From Arcobacter ellisii (GTDB lineage Bacteria > Campylobacterota > Campylobacteria > Campylobacterales > Arcobacteraceae), in NCBI RefSeq assembly GCF_003544915.1, contig NZ_CP032097.1:310001-374000 (forward strand): a stretch of 64,000 nucleotides of DNA. Reading direction: 5' to 3'. The position numbers and the translations under genes are program-made. Under the pieces are notes generated by a model. The model was given only the letters and a program-made list of their open reading frames with translations. It searched no databases and was not told the DNA's origin. Below are positions 35,971 to 44,844 of this stretch, one piece after another (the first letter of the stretch is position 1; each line of letters opens with the position of its first letter).

Positions 35971-36498
35971 ATGGCAGAAGAAAATCAAGAAGTTAAAAGT
36001 TCAGGTGGAGGAAAAGGTTTAATTATTGTTCTAATTGCTTTAGTTGTAGTTTTATTATTAGCTGTTGTTGGTGGAGGATATTTCCTATACTCACAAGGTG
36101 TTTTAAATGGTAATAATCAAACAACACAAGAAGAAGTTAAACCAGAAGCATCTGATAAAGGAGATTCTTTCAAAGCTGATATTAATGATTTAGTATTAAA
36201 TTTAACTGATTCAAGAGGAAAAGAGAAATTAATGAAATTGTCTTTTTCAATCAAAAGTACAGAACCTACAATTGCAGCAATTGTAGAACAATATAAAGCA
36301 GAAATTATTGATGTTGTAATTTCTCAAATAAGTGCGAGAAGTTCTGAAGAATTGTTAACAGTTGGTGGTAAAAATTTATTGAAAGATGAATTAATTCAAG
36401 ATATAAATAATGTAATAAATAGTGTTACATCATCAGATAGTAAAATCGCAAGAAATAGTGTACAAACTATACTATTTACAACATTTGTAATTAAATAA
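35971..36498 (+). CDS. fliL: Flagellar basal body-associated protein FliL
   Basis: A protein of about 175 residues with a short cytoplasmic N-terminus, one membrane helix (GLIIVLIALVVVLLLAVVGG), a linker, and a periplasmic FliL domain (FKADINDLVLNLTDSRGKEK; IVEQYKAEIIDVVISQISAR). FliL surrounds the stator and supports torque or stator stability. The start is the ATG at 35971, with AAAAAGGA upstream; a frame-extending ATG at 35953 would lie inside the previous gene. It ends in an overlap (TAATG) with the next gene. Confidence 0.93.
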   Translation: MAEENQEVKSSGGGKGLIIVLIALVVVLLLAVVGGGYFLYSQGVLNGNNQTTQEEVKPEASDKGDSFKADINDLVLNLTDSRGKEKLMKLSFSIKSTEPTIAAIVEQYKAEIIDVVISQISARSSEELLTVGGKNLLKDELIQDINNVINSVTSSDSKIARNSVQTILFTTFVIK

Positions 36499-36929
36499 TG
36501 ATAGTTGCAGTAAAAAGAAATAGAAAATCTAAATTTATTAAATTTATATCATTAGTGGTATTAATAGCTATGTTTGGTGGCTATTATTATCATATGAATA
36601 AAACATTTGAAGAAAAACAAAAAATTGAGTTAGCAGAAAAACAAGCCCAAAAAATAGAAGAAGAAAAAAAAGAAAAAGCAAAAAAAGATGTAGAAAGAGC
36701 GATACTTTCAGAAGTAGAAAAAGCTGTTGATTTGGTAGGACAAGAACATATTAAACATGTTAAATTAATTGAGAATAAAATAGTAATAGTATGTGAACCT
36801 GATACAAATTTAGATGCATTAATTGTAAGATATGGAGTTATGGCTTTGATTAAAAGAACACTAAATGAAATAGTTATAGCAGTTGATGTAAATTTTATTT
36901 TAAAAAGTAAATTAAATGAAAAAAAATAG
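36498..36929 (+). CDS. Uncharacterised membrane-anchored protein between fliL and flgH
   Basis: This 143-residue protein is not recognised. A basic N-terminus precedes one membrane helix (about 16-32, ISLVVLIAMFGGYYYH), then a lysine/glutamate coiled coil (about 36-75) and a small mixed domain (HIKHVKLIENKIVIVCEPDT; LIVRYGVMALIKRTLNEIVI). The topology should place the C-terminal domain in the periplasm. The start overlaps the fliL stop by one base and the end overlaps flgH by 14 bases, so production is tied to flagellar assembly. It may be a lineage-specific basal-body part. Confidence 0.7.
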   Translation: MIVAVKRNRKSKFIKFISLVVLIAMFGGYYYHMNKTFEEKQKIELAEKQAQKIEEEKKEKAKKDVERAILSEVEKAVDLVGQEHIKHVKLIENKIVIVCEPDTNLDALIVRYGVMALIKRTLNEIVIAVDVNFILKSKLNEKK

Positions 36930-37623
36930 TATTTTTATAATTTTGATAATTGCTTTTTTTTATGGTTGTAGTACATCAGAACCTGAATTAGAGTTTGAAA
37001 AACCAGAAATTCAGATTCCAAAAAAATTACCCGAAGCTAGAAAAAACAAAGGTTCTTTGTATTCAATGCAAGGGACTTCTTTATTCGCAGATAAAAAAGA
37101 TTTACAAGTTGGAGATATTATTCAAATTGTAATTAGTGAAGATTTAACATCAAAAAGTAATAATAAAAGAGAATTATCAAGTACAAGAGATAATAGTTTA
37201 GGTGGAGGTGTTTTAGCTGCCACAGGAACAAATACTTTAGGTGCAACAGCTGGTGGAATAGCTAATAAACTAAATAGAAATCTTGGTGTTGATTTTGGAA
37301 CTAATAGTTCTTCTTCTGATAAAGGTTCTGTAAAAACTCAAGTAGATGAAACTTTTGAAACAACAATTTCTGCAATAATTGAAGAGACTTACCAAAATGG
37401 GAATTATTATATAAAAGGTAAAAAAGAGATGTTGATTGAAGGGCAAAAACAGAATATTATTATTAGTGGTGTAATAAGACCATATGATATAACTTCTGAT
37501 AATTCAATTAATTCTTCTCAAATTGCAAATTTGAAACTTTTATATGAAAAAGATGGAGTAGAATCAGAAATACTTGAAACACCGTGGGGATTAAGATTTA
37601 TGAGAGCAATCTGGCCATTTTAA
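36916..37623 (+). CDS. flgH: Flagellar L-ring lipoprotein FlgH
   Basis: This 235-residue outer-membrane lipoprotein has a lipobox FFYGC with the acylated Cys18. Family marks include LYSMQGTSLFADKKDLQVGD and VGDIIQIVISEDLTSKS, a glycine/serine/asparagine-rich middle, and the C-terminal ILETPWGLRFMRAIWPF typical of FlgH. It forms the L-ring bushing with FlgI. Its start lies within the upstream gene, indicating translational coupling. A 55-base gap with a new ribosome binding site (AAAGGAG) leads to flgK. Confidence 0.94.
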   Translation: MKKNSIFIILIIAFFYGCSTSEPELEFEKPEIQIPKKLPEARKNKGSLYSMQGTSLFADKKDLQVGDIIQIVISEDLTSKSNNKRELSSTRDNSLGGGVLAATGTNTLGATAGGIANKLNRNLGVDFGTNSSSSDKGSVKTQVDETFETTISAIIEETYQNGNYYIKGKKEMLIEGQKQNIIISGVIRPYDITSDNSINSSQIANLKLLYEKDGVESEILETPWGLRFMRAIWPF

Positions 37624-37678
37624 TCTAATTTTAAGAAATGTAATGCAATAATTTTATAAATTATACAAAGGAGTCGCT

Positions 37679-39571
37679 ATGTTGAGTACATTAAATGTAT
37701 CATATACTGGGCTTAGTGCTGCAAAAACTGCAGTTGAAAATGTATCAAACAACATAGCTAATGAAAATACTCCTGGTTATAAAAAAAGAGTAGTTGGACT
37801 TAGTGAACTTGGACAAATGGACTCATTGTTTGCAGGTCGTGGTGTAAGTGTTGATGGTATTTATCGAGTAACTTCACAATATATGTATGATAAAGTAATA
37901 AGTGAAAATAGTAAGTCAAATTATTACGATAAATTATCAGGTATGTTAGGTAATGTTGAATCAGTTTTTAAAGAGACAGAAGAGAGTGGTTTTTCTGTTG
38001 ATTTGAATAGATATTTTCAATCAATTGAGAATTTAAGAACAAATCCTAATTCTGAAATTTACAAAAGTGCATTAAAAAATGAAGGTGGGATTTTAGTTGA
38101 AACTTTACAAAATATCTATTCAACAATTCAAAAACAACAAGATGCAGAAAAAACTGAATTAAATGCAAATGTTGAAAAAATCAATTCTCTTTTAAAAGAG
38201 ATTGGTGATGTAAATGATAAAATAGTTAAATATGCAACAGCAACAAATGATTTATATGATAAGAGAGATCAATTAGAATTAGAATTATCAAATTATGTTG
38301 ATATAACTGTAAATAGAGATGAAGATTTTTATGAATTAAAAATAGGTGATTCTGTTGCTATAAGTAATAATACAATTGTAAGAACAGTGGATGTAATTAA
38401 TAATGATAGTTCACAAATTGATAAATTTAATCATATTAATTATGATAGTGTAACGAATACGTTTACAACTTATGATTCATTAAAATATAATGAAGATTTA
38501 ACTTCTAAAAATCTTGATTTGAATGATGTAGTAACTTATAAGTTAAATAATGAGTTTGAAGTTTCTGTCACAATTGGTGAGTCAATTACAATGGACTGGG
38601 ATGGAGATGGAACAGAAACAACTGAAATTGTAGATGATACAAATTTAACTAGAGCAATTGTTCATAAAATTAATAGTAATCCAGATTTTAATGATTTAGT
38701 GGTCGCTTATAATGGTGATTATTCTATAGATTCAAATGGAAATAAAATTACTAATGATATTAAAGATAATTTTTTAAGAGTTGAATCAAAATTTCCAGGA
38801 ATCGATAATTCATTTGATGCAAGAGTTAGTATCGTAAAAAGAGATAATACTGATTCAACAATTATTGATAGTAGAGAATCATTATATAAAAATGAAGATG
38901 AAAGTAAAACAGCCATAAGTGACGTTTCAATAGGAATTTATGGAAGAGAAGTAAGCTTAAAAACAGGAATAGTAAAAGCTCAAGTTGATAATTTATCAAC
39001 AAGTTCTGCAAATAATAAATTCCAAACATATTTTGATAAGTTAGATGCTTTTGCTCAAACATTAGCTGATATAACTGATAAATATATTAAAACAGGAACA
39101 GATAGTTATATTTATGGTGAAGCTGCTTCTGATGATGAGGATTCTGGAGTAATAAATTCTTTAGGATTATTTAGTGGTTCTAGTGTAATGACATTAAAGT
39201 TTAACAAAAATGCTGTAAATGATTTAAAGCAGTTGGAATTAGATTATTTAGCAACTATTCAATGGAAAACAGATTTGTCATTTGAAGGTAAAGGACAAGG
39301 AGTTAATTCTAGTAATGATACCTCTTTACTTGAGTTTTATAGAGAGTTAAGAGTAAGTGTTTCAGCAGATAAAGAAAATTCAAATTTTTTATTAGAGACA
39401 CAAGATAGTATTACACAATCTGTTAAAAGTTCTTATGACAATTTAGTAAAAGTAGATAAAGATGATGAGATGTTGGATTTGATGAAGTTCCAATCAGCTT
39501 ATACAGCAAATGCAAAGATTGTGACAGCAATAGATGAAATGTTACAAACATTATTAGGACTTAAAAGATAA
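37679..39571 (+). CDS. flgK: Flagellar hook-associated protein 1, FlgK
   Basis: This 630-residue junction protein lies between hook and filament. The N-terminal helices read LSAAKTAVENVSNNIANENT followed by PGYKKR, the universal rod/hook/axial motif. The C-terminus (KFQSAYTANAKIVTAIDEML) is the matching helix. The middle region (about 200-480) is rich in aspartate, asparagine and threonine, as in surface-exposed domains. Secreted by the flagellar export machine without signal peptide. The AAAGGAG ribosome binding site is strong. It is followed by fliD after 19 bases. Confidence 0.95.
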   Translation: MLSTLNVSYTGLSAAKTAVENVSNNIANENTPGYKKRVVGLSELGQMDSLFAGRGVSVDGIYRVTSQYMYDKVISENSKSNYYDKLSGMLGNVESVFKETEESGFSVDLNRYFQSIENLRTNPNSEIYKSALKNEGGILVETLQNIYSTIQKQQDAEKTELNANVEKINSLLKEIGDVNDKIVKYATATNDLYDKRDQLELELSNYVDITVNRDEDFYELKIGDSVAISNNTIVRTVDVINNDSSQIDKFNHINYDSVTNTFTTYDSLKYNEDLTSKNLDLNDVVTYKLNNEFEVSVTIGESITMDWDGDGTETTEIVDDTNLTRAIVHKINSNPDFNDLVVAYNGDYSIDSNGNKITNDIKDNFLRVESKFPGIDNSFDARVSIVKRDNTDSTIIDSRESLYKNEDESKTAISDVSIGIYGREVSLKTGIVKAQVDNLSTSSANNKFQTYFDKLDAFAQTLADITDKYIKTGTDSYIYGEAASDDEDSGVINSLGLFSGSSVMTLKFNKNAVNDLKQLELDYLATIQWKTDLSFEGKGQGVNSSNDTSLLEFYRELRVSVSADKENSNFLLETQDSITQSVKSSYDNLVKVDKDDEMLDLMKFQSAYTANAKIVTAIDEMLQTLLGLKR

Positions 39572-39590
39572 AAATTTAAAAGGATAAATC

Positions 39591-40937
39591 ATGGCTGAAG
39601 GTATATTAGGATTAGGTTCAGGTCAAGCTTCTGCTTTAAATAGTGATTTAATAGAAAAATTAAAAACAGCAGAAAGAAAATCTACTGTAGAGCCTTATGA
39701 AACAAAAATAGAAAATATAACGACAGAAAAAGAAGTTTTTGCAAATATTCAAACAAAAGTTTCTGAATTATTAGAAACAATTAAACCTTTTGATTTATTT
39801 GTTTCAGGTGGTGTAACAGCTTTTGAACAGAAATCAGCTACAACATCAGGTGATTCTGTAACTTTTGATGCAGCAGATGTTAAATCGTTAAATAAAGGTT
39901 TTACAAGTGTTGAAGTAACTCAATTAGCTCAAAAAGATGTTTATCAATCTAATACGTTTAATGCAGCTACAAAAGATACAGCTATAAATCAGGGTGATTT
40001 GGTAATAAATGGACAAACATTTGATACAACAAATAAAACTTATGAACAATTAGCAACTGAAATTACTGCAAAAACAGGTATGAATGCAGCTGTTGATCAA
40101 GTTGGAAGTGATTCTTATAGACTTGTAATTAAAAGTGAAGATACAGGGATTGATAATAAACTTACTATTAGTGGAGCAGCAAGTCAAGCTTTAGGTTATA
40201 CAACTGATGGAACAGTTATAAATAGTGCAAATCATATATTAGAAGCAAAAAATTTGATTGCAAAAGTTGATGGAGTAACATATGATGTTGCTTCAAATAG
40301 TATTACAGTAGATGGTTTAAAAATTACTGCAAATAAAGAAGGTACTTCAACAATAAATGTTGTAGAAGATACGACTCAAGTTGAAACACAAATGCAAAAC
40401 TTTATAACTAAGTATAACGAATTAGTAGCTTTAGTTGATAGTGAAGCATATAATGCAGATTCTAAAATTGCAGATAAATCAGCAATTAGAGATATAGTAA
40501 ATCAGGTAAAAACAAAATTATTTGGTTCTTATGGAGAAAATGGTGATAAATCAGTTTTTAATTTTGGTATAGAGTTAGCTAAAGATGGAGGATTGTCATT
40601 AGATAGTAAGAAGTTTAATGAGGCAGTTCAAAATGATATAACAGGATTAAAAGATTTATTTTTAGGTAGTGCTGAAAATAAAGGTTTAGGTACTTTACTT
40701 AAAGAAACACTCGATGAAATGAAGTTTTCAGGTGGACTTTTAAATACTTATGAAACTTCTATGACAAGTAGAGAAAAAACATTAAATGATGAAAAAGATA
40801 AAGCAGAAGAAGCATTAAATAAAAAATATGAACTTTTAGCATTACAATTTAGTTCTTACGGGGCAATAATTAATCAAATGGAAGCATCATTTTCTGGTTT
40901 AAAAATGTTAATACAACAATCGACTTCTGGCAATTAG
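39591..40937 (+). CDS. fliD: Flagellar filament cap protein FliD
   Basis: This 448-residue protein (HAP2) caps the filament and helps flagellin fold outside the cell. The N-terminal domain (DLIEKLKTAERKSTVEPYET) and the C-terminal domain (NDEKDKAEEALNKKYELLAL and QMEASFSGLKMLIQQ) form the FliD_N and FliD_C pattern. The middle carries the usual flagellin-hook-IN-like repeats (KLTISGAASQALGYT). It lies between flgK and the chaperone gene fliS, and is followed by a strong hairpin that may lower transcription of fliS. Confidence 0.94.
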   Translation: MAEGILGLGSGQASALNSDLIEKLKTAERKSTVEPYETKIENITTEKEVFANIQTKVSELLETIKPFDLFVSGGVTAFEQKSATTSGDSVTFDAADVKSLNKGFTSVEVTQLAQKDVYQSNTFNAATKDTAINQGDLVINGQTFDTTNKTYEQLATEITAKTGMNAAVDQVGSDSYRLVIKSEDTGIDNKLTISGAASQALGYTTDGTVINSANHILEAKNLIAKVDGVTYDVASNSITVDGLKITANKEGTSTINVVEDTTQVETQMQNFITKYNELVALVDSEAYNADSKIADKSAIRDIVNQVKTKLFGSYGENGDKSVFNFGIELAKDGGLSLDSKKFNEAVQNDITGLKDLFLGSAENKGLGTLLKETLDEMKFSGGLLNTYETSMTSREKTLNDEKDKAEEALNKKYELLALQFSSYGAIINQMEASFSGLKMLIQQSTSGN

Positions 40938-40942
40938 TATTA

Positions 40943-40981
40943 AAATAAGAAGTTGAAAATAGTTATTTTCTCTTCTTATTT
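40943..40981 (+). terminator. Hairpin after fliD
   Basis: A long imperfect stem has 10-bp outer arms (40943-40952 and 40972-40981) and an inner 6-bp AAAATA/TATTTT pairing. It lies six bases after the fliD stop and could end or dampen transcription before fliS. Confidence 0.6.
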
Positions 40982-41039
40982 AAGTAAATCTATTATATAC
41001 TGATAGAAGAAAAAATGATTTATTTTGGAGTGTTTATTT

Positions 41040-41396
41040 ATGGGAATTGAAGTATATAATCAACAAAATGCAATATCTGATGATCCTTATGTTTTAGTTT
41101 TAAAACTATATGAAGGAATAATTAAATATTTATCTTTTGTAAAAAGTGCAATGCAAGATGGTGAAGTTGAGCAAAAATTTACTTACATCAATAAAACTAT
41201 TGCAATTTTTGATGAATTAAGAAATGTATTAGATTTTGATGGTGGTGAAGTTGCTTATTATTTAGATGGTTTATACTTATATCAAATTGAAACACTATTT
41301 GCTGCTGGAATTGATGACAATATCAATGCAGTTAATCAAGTTATGAAAGTTACTCAAGGATTGATTGACGCATGGAAAGAAGAGACTGGTCTTTAA
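41040..41396 (+). CDS. fliS: Flagellin chaperone FliS
   Basis: A protein of about 118 residues that prevents flagellin from polymerising in the cytoplasm. Family marks: VYNQQNAISDDPYVLVLKLYEGIIKYL at the start (shown as YEGIIKYL), helical body, and QVMKVTQGLIDAWKE at the end. The start is the ATG at 41040, nine bases after GGAG; an earlier TTG at 41025 has no such site. It overlaps the next small gene by 25 bases. The flagellin gene itself is not in the window. Confidence 0.93.
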   Translation: MGIEVYNQQNAISDDPYVLVLKLYEGIIKYLSFVKSAMQDGEVEQKFTYINKTIAIFDELRNVLDFDGGEVAYYLDGLYLYQIETLFAAGIDDNINAVNQVMKVTQGLIDAWKEETGL

Positions 41397-41641
41397 AAGC
41401 ATTAAGTGAATTAATTTATATTGATTCACTTGAGTCATTTGAAAAAGCTGATGCTTTAGTAAAGTGGCATAAAAATTATCTAACAGATGATTCTATTGAG
41501 AATTTTGATTTAGAATTAGTTGATTTAAAAAAACTTGAAGAACTTTTTTTTAAAAACATAAATTTTTTAAAAAAACATAAAGAAGAGACAAGACAAGAGT
41601 TAATTAAAATTCAAAAAATGAAAAAATTTTTAAAAAATTAA
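41372..41641 (+). CDS. Small helical protein after fliS, possible FliT-like chaperone
   Basis: This 89-residue, mostly helical protein (ALSELIYIDSLESFEKADAL; KLEELFFKNINFLKKHKEE) is not matched to a named family by me. Its position directly after fliS, with a 25-base overlap, and its size are those of FliT, the chaperone for FliD. The sequence identity cannot be judged by eye. It ends in a 12-base overlap with the convergent tilS gene, without a terminator between them. Confidence 0.55.
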   Translation: MERRDWSLKALSELIYIDSLESFEKADALVKWHKNYLTDDSIENFDLELVDLKKLEELFFKNINFLKKHKEETRQELIKIQKMKKFLKN

Positions 41642-42610
41642 TTCATTTAAATCTAAATTTAAAGAGTAAATATAAGCTCTCATATTTTTAGGGATTTTAT
41701 TTATTCTGCAAAACTCTTTAAATTTTTTATCCATATTTATCTCTATTTTAGGACAAATCCAAATAAAATCTTCATTCAATGTTATATTAATTTTATGTGA
41801 AATAGTTATCTCTTTTTGTTTAATGATTTCATTTCTTTGTGCTGAACTTAATAAAAAACCTCTTTTTTTTAAATTATTATCTATAATTCTAATATTTAGA
41901 TTATTATCATTTTGATTTTGATAAATTTCTAATTTATTAAAGACTTTTATAGGTTTAATTGAAAGATTTAGAGAATTTATATCATTTTGGAGATACTTAA
42001 ACGATTTTTTTATTCCATTGCTATATTCACTCAATAATTTATCTGAAAAATTATGTCTAAAGTAGTTTCTTTTATATTTTTCATCAAAATTTGAATTATC
42101 AATAAAATATTTAATATCCTCTTTTTGTAAAAACTCTTCTAACTCTTTTTTTGTAATATCTAAAAGTGGTTTATAAATTTTATAGTTTTCTTTTTGTTCA
42201 AATTCATTAAAGCCAATTAATTCAATTAATCCTGCACCTTTGGTTAATTGCATTAAAAACCACTCTAATTTATCATTTAATTGATGAGCTGTGATTAGAA
42301 CTTCATAAGAGTTTTTATCTATTATTTCTTCAAAAAACTTATATCTTATATCTCTTGCAGTTTTTTCAAAATTTGAAGTGGATTCTAGTTTTATATCTTT
42401 TATGTAGATTTGTTTATTGTATTTTAAAGCTAATTCTTTTGCATATAAAACTTCATTTTTTGATTGAACTCTTACATTATAATTTACGATTATAATATCA
42501 AAGGGAATATTTTGTTTTAAAAGTAGGAAAAATAGTGCAGAAGAATCAACTCCCGCAGAAAACGCTAGAAGATTTTTTGATTCTTTAATTGCACTAAAAT
42601 TTAAGTTCAT
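41630..42610 (-). CDS. tilS: tRNA(Ile)-lysidine synthase
   Basis: This 326-residue ATP-pyrophosphatase attaches lysine to cytidine 34 of the minor isoleucine tRNA so that it reads AUA. AUA is common in an AT-rich genome. The PP-loop is LAFSAGVDSSALFFLL (SGGxDS variant with alanine). Further family marks are ITAHQLNDKLEWFLMQLTKG and the segment RNYFRHN. It lacks the long C-terminal domains of Escherichia coli TilS, as is usual for the short form. Last gene of a minus-strand run dppB-like, panC, rimO, tilS. Confidence 0.92.
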   Translation of the reverse strand: MNLNFSAIKESKNLLAFSAGVDSSALFFLLLKQNIPFDIIIVNYNVRVQSKNEVLYAKELALKYNKQIYIKDIKLESTSNFEKTARDIRYKFFEEIIDKNSYEVLITAHQLNDKLEWFLMQLTKGAGLIELIGFNEFEQKENYKIYKPLLDITKKELEEFLQKEDIKYFIDNSNFDEKYKRNYFRHNFSDKLLSEYSNGIKKSFKYLQNDINSLNLSIKPIKVFNKLEIYQNQNDNNLNIRIIDNNLKKRGFLLSSAQRNEIIKQKEITISHKINITLNEDFIWICPKIEINMDKKFKEFCRINKIPKNMRAYIYSLNLDLNELIF

Positions 42611-42612
42611 AA

Positions 42613-43947
42613 CTATTTGATTACTGTTGCAAGTAATTTATCTCCAACAAGTTCAGTTACTTTTACAGTATAGATTTGTCCAAATTTAATTTGTTCATCT
42701 AATTCATTATCATTTATATAAATTTCACCATCAATATTTGGTGCCCAAATAGTTTTTCTAGCACTTAATAGATATTCATGTTCATCACTTTCTCCATCAA
42801 TATAAACTTCAAAAGTTTTTCCAACTTCATTTTCAAGTGATTCTTGTGTTGTTAAAGAGATAATTTCTCCTAAAACTTCAGCTCTTTCATCTATTAATTC
42901 TTGCTCAACTTTATCTTCTCTAGTTGCTGCTGTTGTTCCCTCTTCATCTGAATATGAAAATACATTTGCTCTATCAAATTTGAAGTTTTCTACATAATTA
43001 CAAAGTGCTTCAAAATCCTCTTCAGTTTCTCCTGGATGTCCAGCAATAAATGTTGTTCTTACAAAAGAGTTAGGTTTACTTTTCATATGATTCATAAGTT
43101 CAGTTAATTGTTCAACACCTTTTCCTCTTTTCATGATTTTTAGCATTGAAGGAGTTATATGCTGTAACGGCATATCAAAATAATTTACAAAAACTTTTGA
43201 ATCAGCAATTTTATCTATTAAAGATAAAGTTGTAGTTGATGGATATAGATATAAAATTCTTGCTGTTTTAATACCCTCTATTTTTTCAACTTCTTCTATT
43301 AGAAGTTCAAGTCCATTTTTTATATCTAAATCTCTTAAAAATGAAGAAGAGTCTTGAGATACAAAAGAGAAATCTACATATCCTTTTGCTACTAATGATT
43401 TTACTTCTTTAACTAAAGATTCTAAAGTTCTTGAGTGAAGTTTTCCTTTAAATGAAGGAATTGCACAAAATGAACAAGCTTGATTACATCCTTCACTTAG
43501 TTTTACATAAGCATGATAAGATGAACCTGTGATTACTCTTTCGTTTGTCTCACTTGCAAGAAATACTTCAGAAGTAAAATTACTTCTTTTTTCATTTACA
43601 AGCTCATCAATTTTATCATAATCACCAACTCCTGTGAAAACGTCAATTTCAGGAAGCTCTTTTTGTAAATCCTCTTTATATCTTTCACTTAAACAACCAG
43701 CCATAACTAAAACTGATTCTTTTTTTCTATCTTCATGTAGATTTAAAATTGTATTAATACTCTCTTGTTTTGCACTATCAATAAATCCACATGTATTTAC
43801 AATAATAACATCTGCATTTTGTGCATCATCAGTTAGTTGATATTCACTTAATCGTCCTAGCATTACTTCAGAATCAACTAAGTTTTTTGTACAACCAAGA
43901 CTTACCATATGCAGAGTTTTTTTAGGTTTTTGTGTTGAAAATTTCAT
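42613..43947 (-). CDS. rimO: Ribosomal protein S12 methylthiotransferase RimO
   Basis: This 444-residue radical SAM enzyme adds a methylthio group to an aspartate of ribosomal protein S12. It has the N-terminal UPF0004 cluster region (SLGCTKNLVDSEVMLGRL), the radical SAM motif CNQACSFCAIPSFKGK (CxxxCxxC), and a C-terminal TRAM domain (after about 375). The GCTKNLVDSE form separates RimO from its relative MiaB. It precedes tilS by two bases, so a translation-quality operon is likely. Confidence 0.95.
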   Translation of the reverse strand: MKFSTQKPKKTLHMVSLGCTKNLVDSEVMLGRLSEYQLTDDAQNADVIIVNTCGFIDSAKQESINTILNLHEDRKKESVLVMAGCLSERYKEDLQKELPEIDVFTGVGDYDKIDELVNEKRSNFTSEVFLASETNERVITGSSYHAYVKLSEGCNQACSFCAIPSFKGKLHSRTLESLVKEVKSLVAKGYVDFSFVSQDSSSFLRDLDIKNGLELLIEEVEKIEGIKTARILYLYPSTTTLSLIDKIADSKVFVNYFDMPLQHITPSMLKIMKRGKGVEQLTELMNHMKSKPNSFVRTTFIAGHPGETEEDFEALCNYVENFKFDRANVFSYSDEEGTTAATREDKVEQELIDERAEVLGEIISLTTQESLENEVGKTFEVYIDGESDEHEYLLSARKTIWAPNIDGEIYINDNELDEQIKFGQIYTVKVTELVGDKLLATVIK

Positions 43948-43998
43948 ATATATTATTATTTACCTTAAATTTTTTCGTGATTTTAACATAATCTTTTG

Positions 43999-44817
43999 TT
44001 AAAGCCAAATATTATCAAGTAGTCTAGTATTTCCAAATCTAGCAACAACTAAAATGATTGTATTTTTAGGTTCAATAATTTCAAGTTCATTAAACTCCCT
44101 ATCTACAATTGCTACATATTCAACATCTAAAGTTTTCATAATTTCATAGATTTTATCTTTTACAGCTTTTACACTTCTTACTCCACTTGAAATTAATGAC
44201 CCAGCCATATAAAGTGATTTTGAAATTAGTAGTGCATCTTTTCTTTGAGTTGCATCTAAATAAACATTTCTAGAACTAAGTGCCAATCCATCTTCTTCTC
44301 TTACAATGTCACATGGAACAATATTTATTGGCAAAAAGAAATTTTTTACCATTTGTTGAATAAGTGATAACTGTTGAGCATCTTTTTTACCAAAATAAGC
44401 ATTTGTTGGTTGTGTTAAATTAAATAGTTTTAAAACAACTTGTAAAACACCATCAAAATGTCCAGGTCTAGTTTTCCCTTCTAAAATATAACTTTTGTTA
44501 GGGGCTTTTACTAAAACCTCTTCTTTTGTGTACATAGTTGAAATTTCAGGCATAAAAACATAATCAACTTTACACATTTGACAAATCTTTTTATCAGCTT
44601 CATCTTTTCTTGGATATGCATCTAAATCTTCACCTGGTAAAAATTGAGTTGGATTTACAAAAATTGAAACTATTACTACATCATTTTCATTTCTTGCTTG
44701 TTTGATAAGTGAAATATGACCATTGTGTAATGCTCCCATTGTTGGAACAAAACCAACTGTACCAGAAATATTTTTTCTAATCTCTTGCAACTCTTCTATT
44801 GTTTTTAAAACTTGCAA
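43999..44817 (-). CDS. panC: Pantothenate synthetase
   Basis: This 272-residue enzyme joins pantoate and beta-alanine using ATP, the last step of pantothenate synthesis on the way to coenzyme A. Motifs: VPTMGALHNGHISLI (HxGH-type nucleotide-binding site), FVNPTQFLPGEDL, GKTRPGHFDGV, YFGKKDAQQL and LALSSRN. The start is TTG with AAAGGATAAATA before it. It lies between a DppB-type permease gene and rimO on the same strand. The acpS gene, which uses coenzyme A, lies close by on the other strand. Confidence 0.95.
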   Translation of the reverse strand: MQVLKTIEELQEIRKNISGTVGFVPTMGALHNGHISLIKQARNENDVVIVSIFVNPTQFLPGEDLDAYPRKDEADKKICQMCKVDYVFMPEISTMYTKEEVLVKAPNKSYILEGKTRPGHFDGVLQVVLKLFNLTQPTNAYFGKKDAQQLSLIQQMVKNFFLPINIVPCDIVREEDGLALSSRNVYLDATQRKDALLISKSLYMAGSLISSGVRSVKAVKDKIYEIMKTLDVEYVAIVDREFNELEIIEPKNTIILVVARFGNTRLLDNIWL

Positions 44818-44844
44818 TATTTATCCTTTTAAAAATTTAATTTT

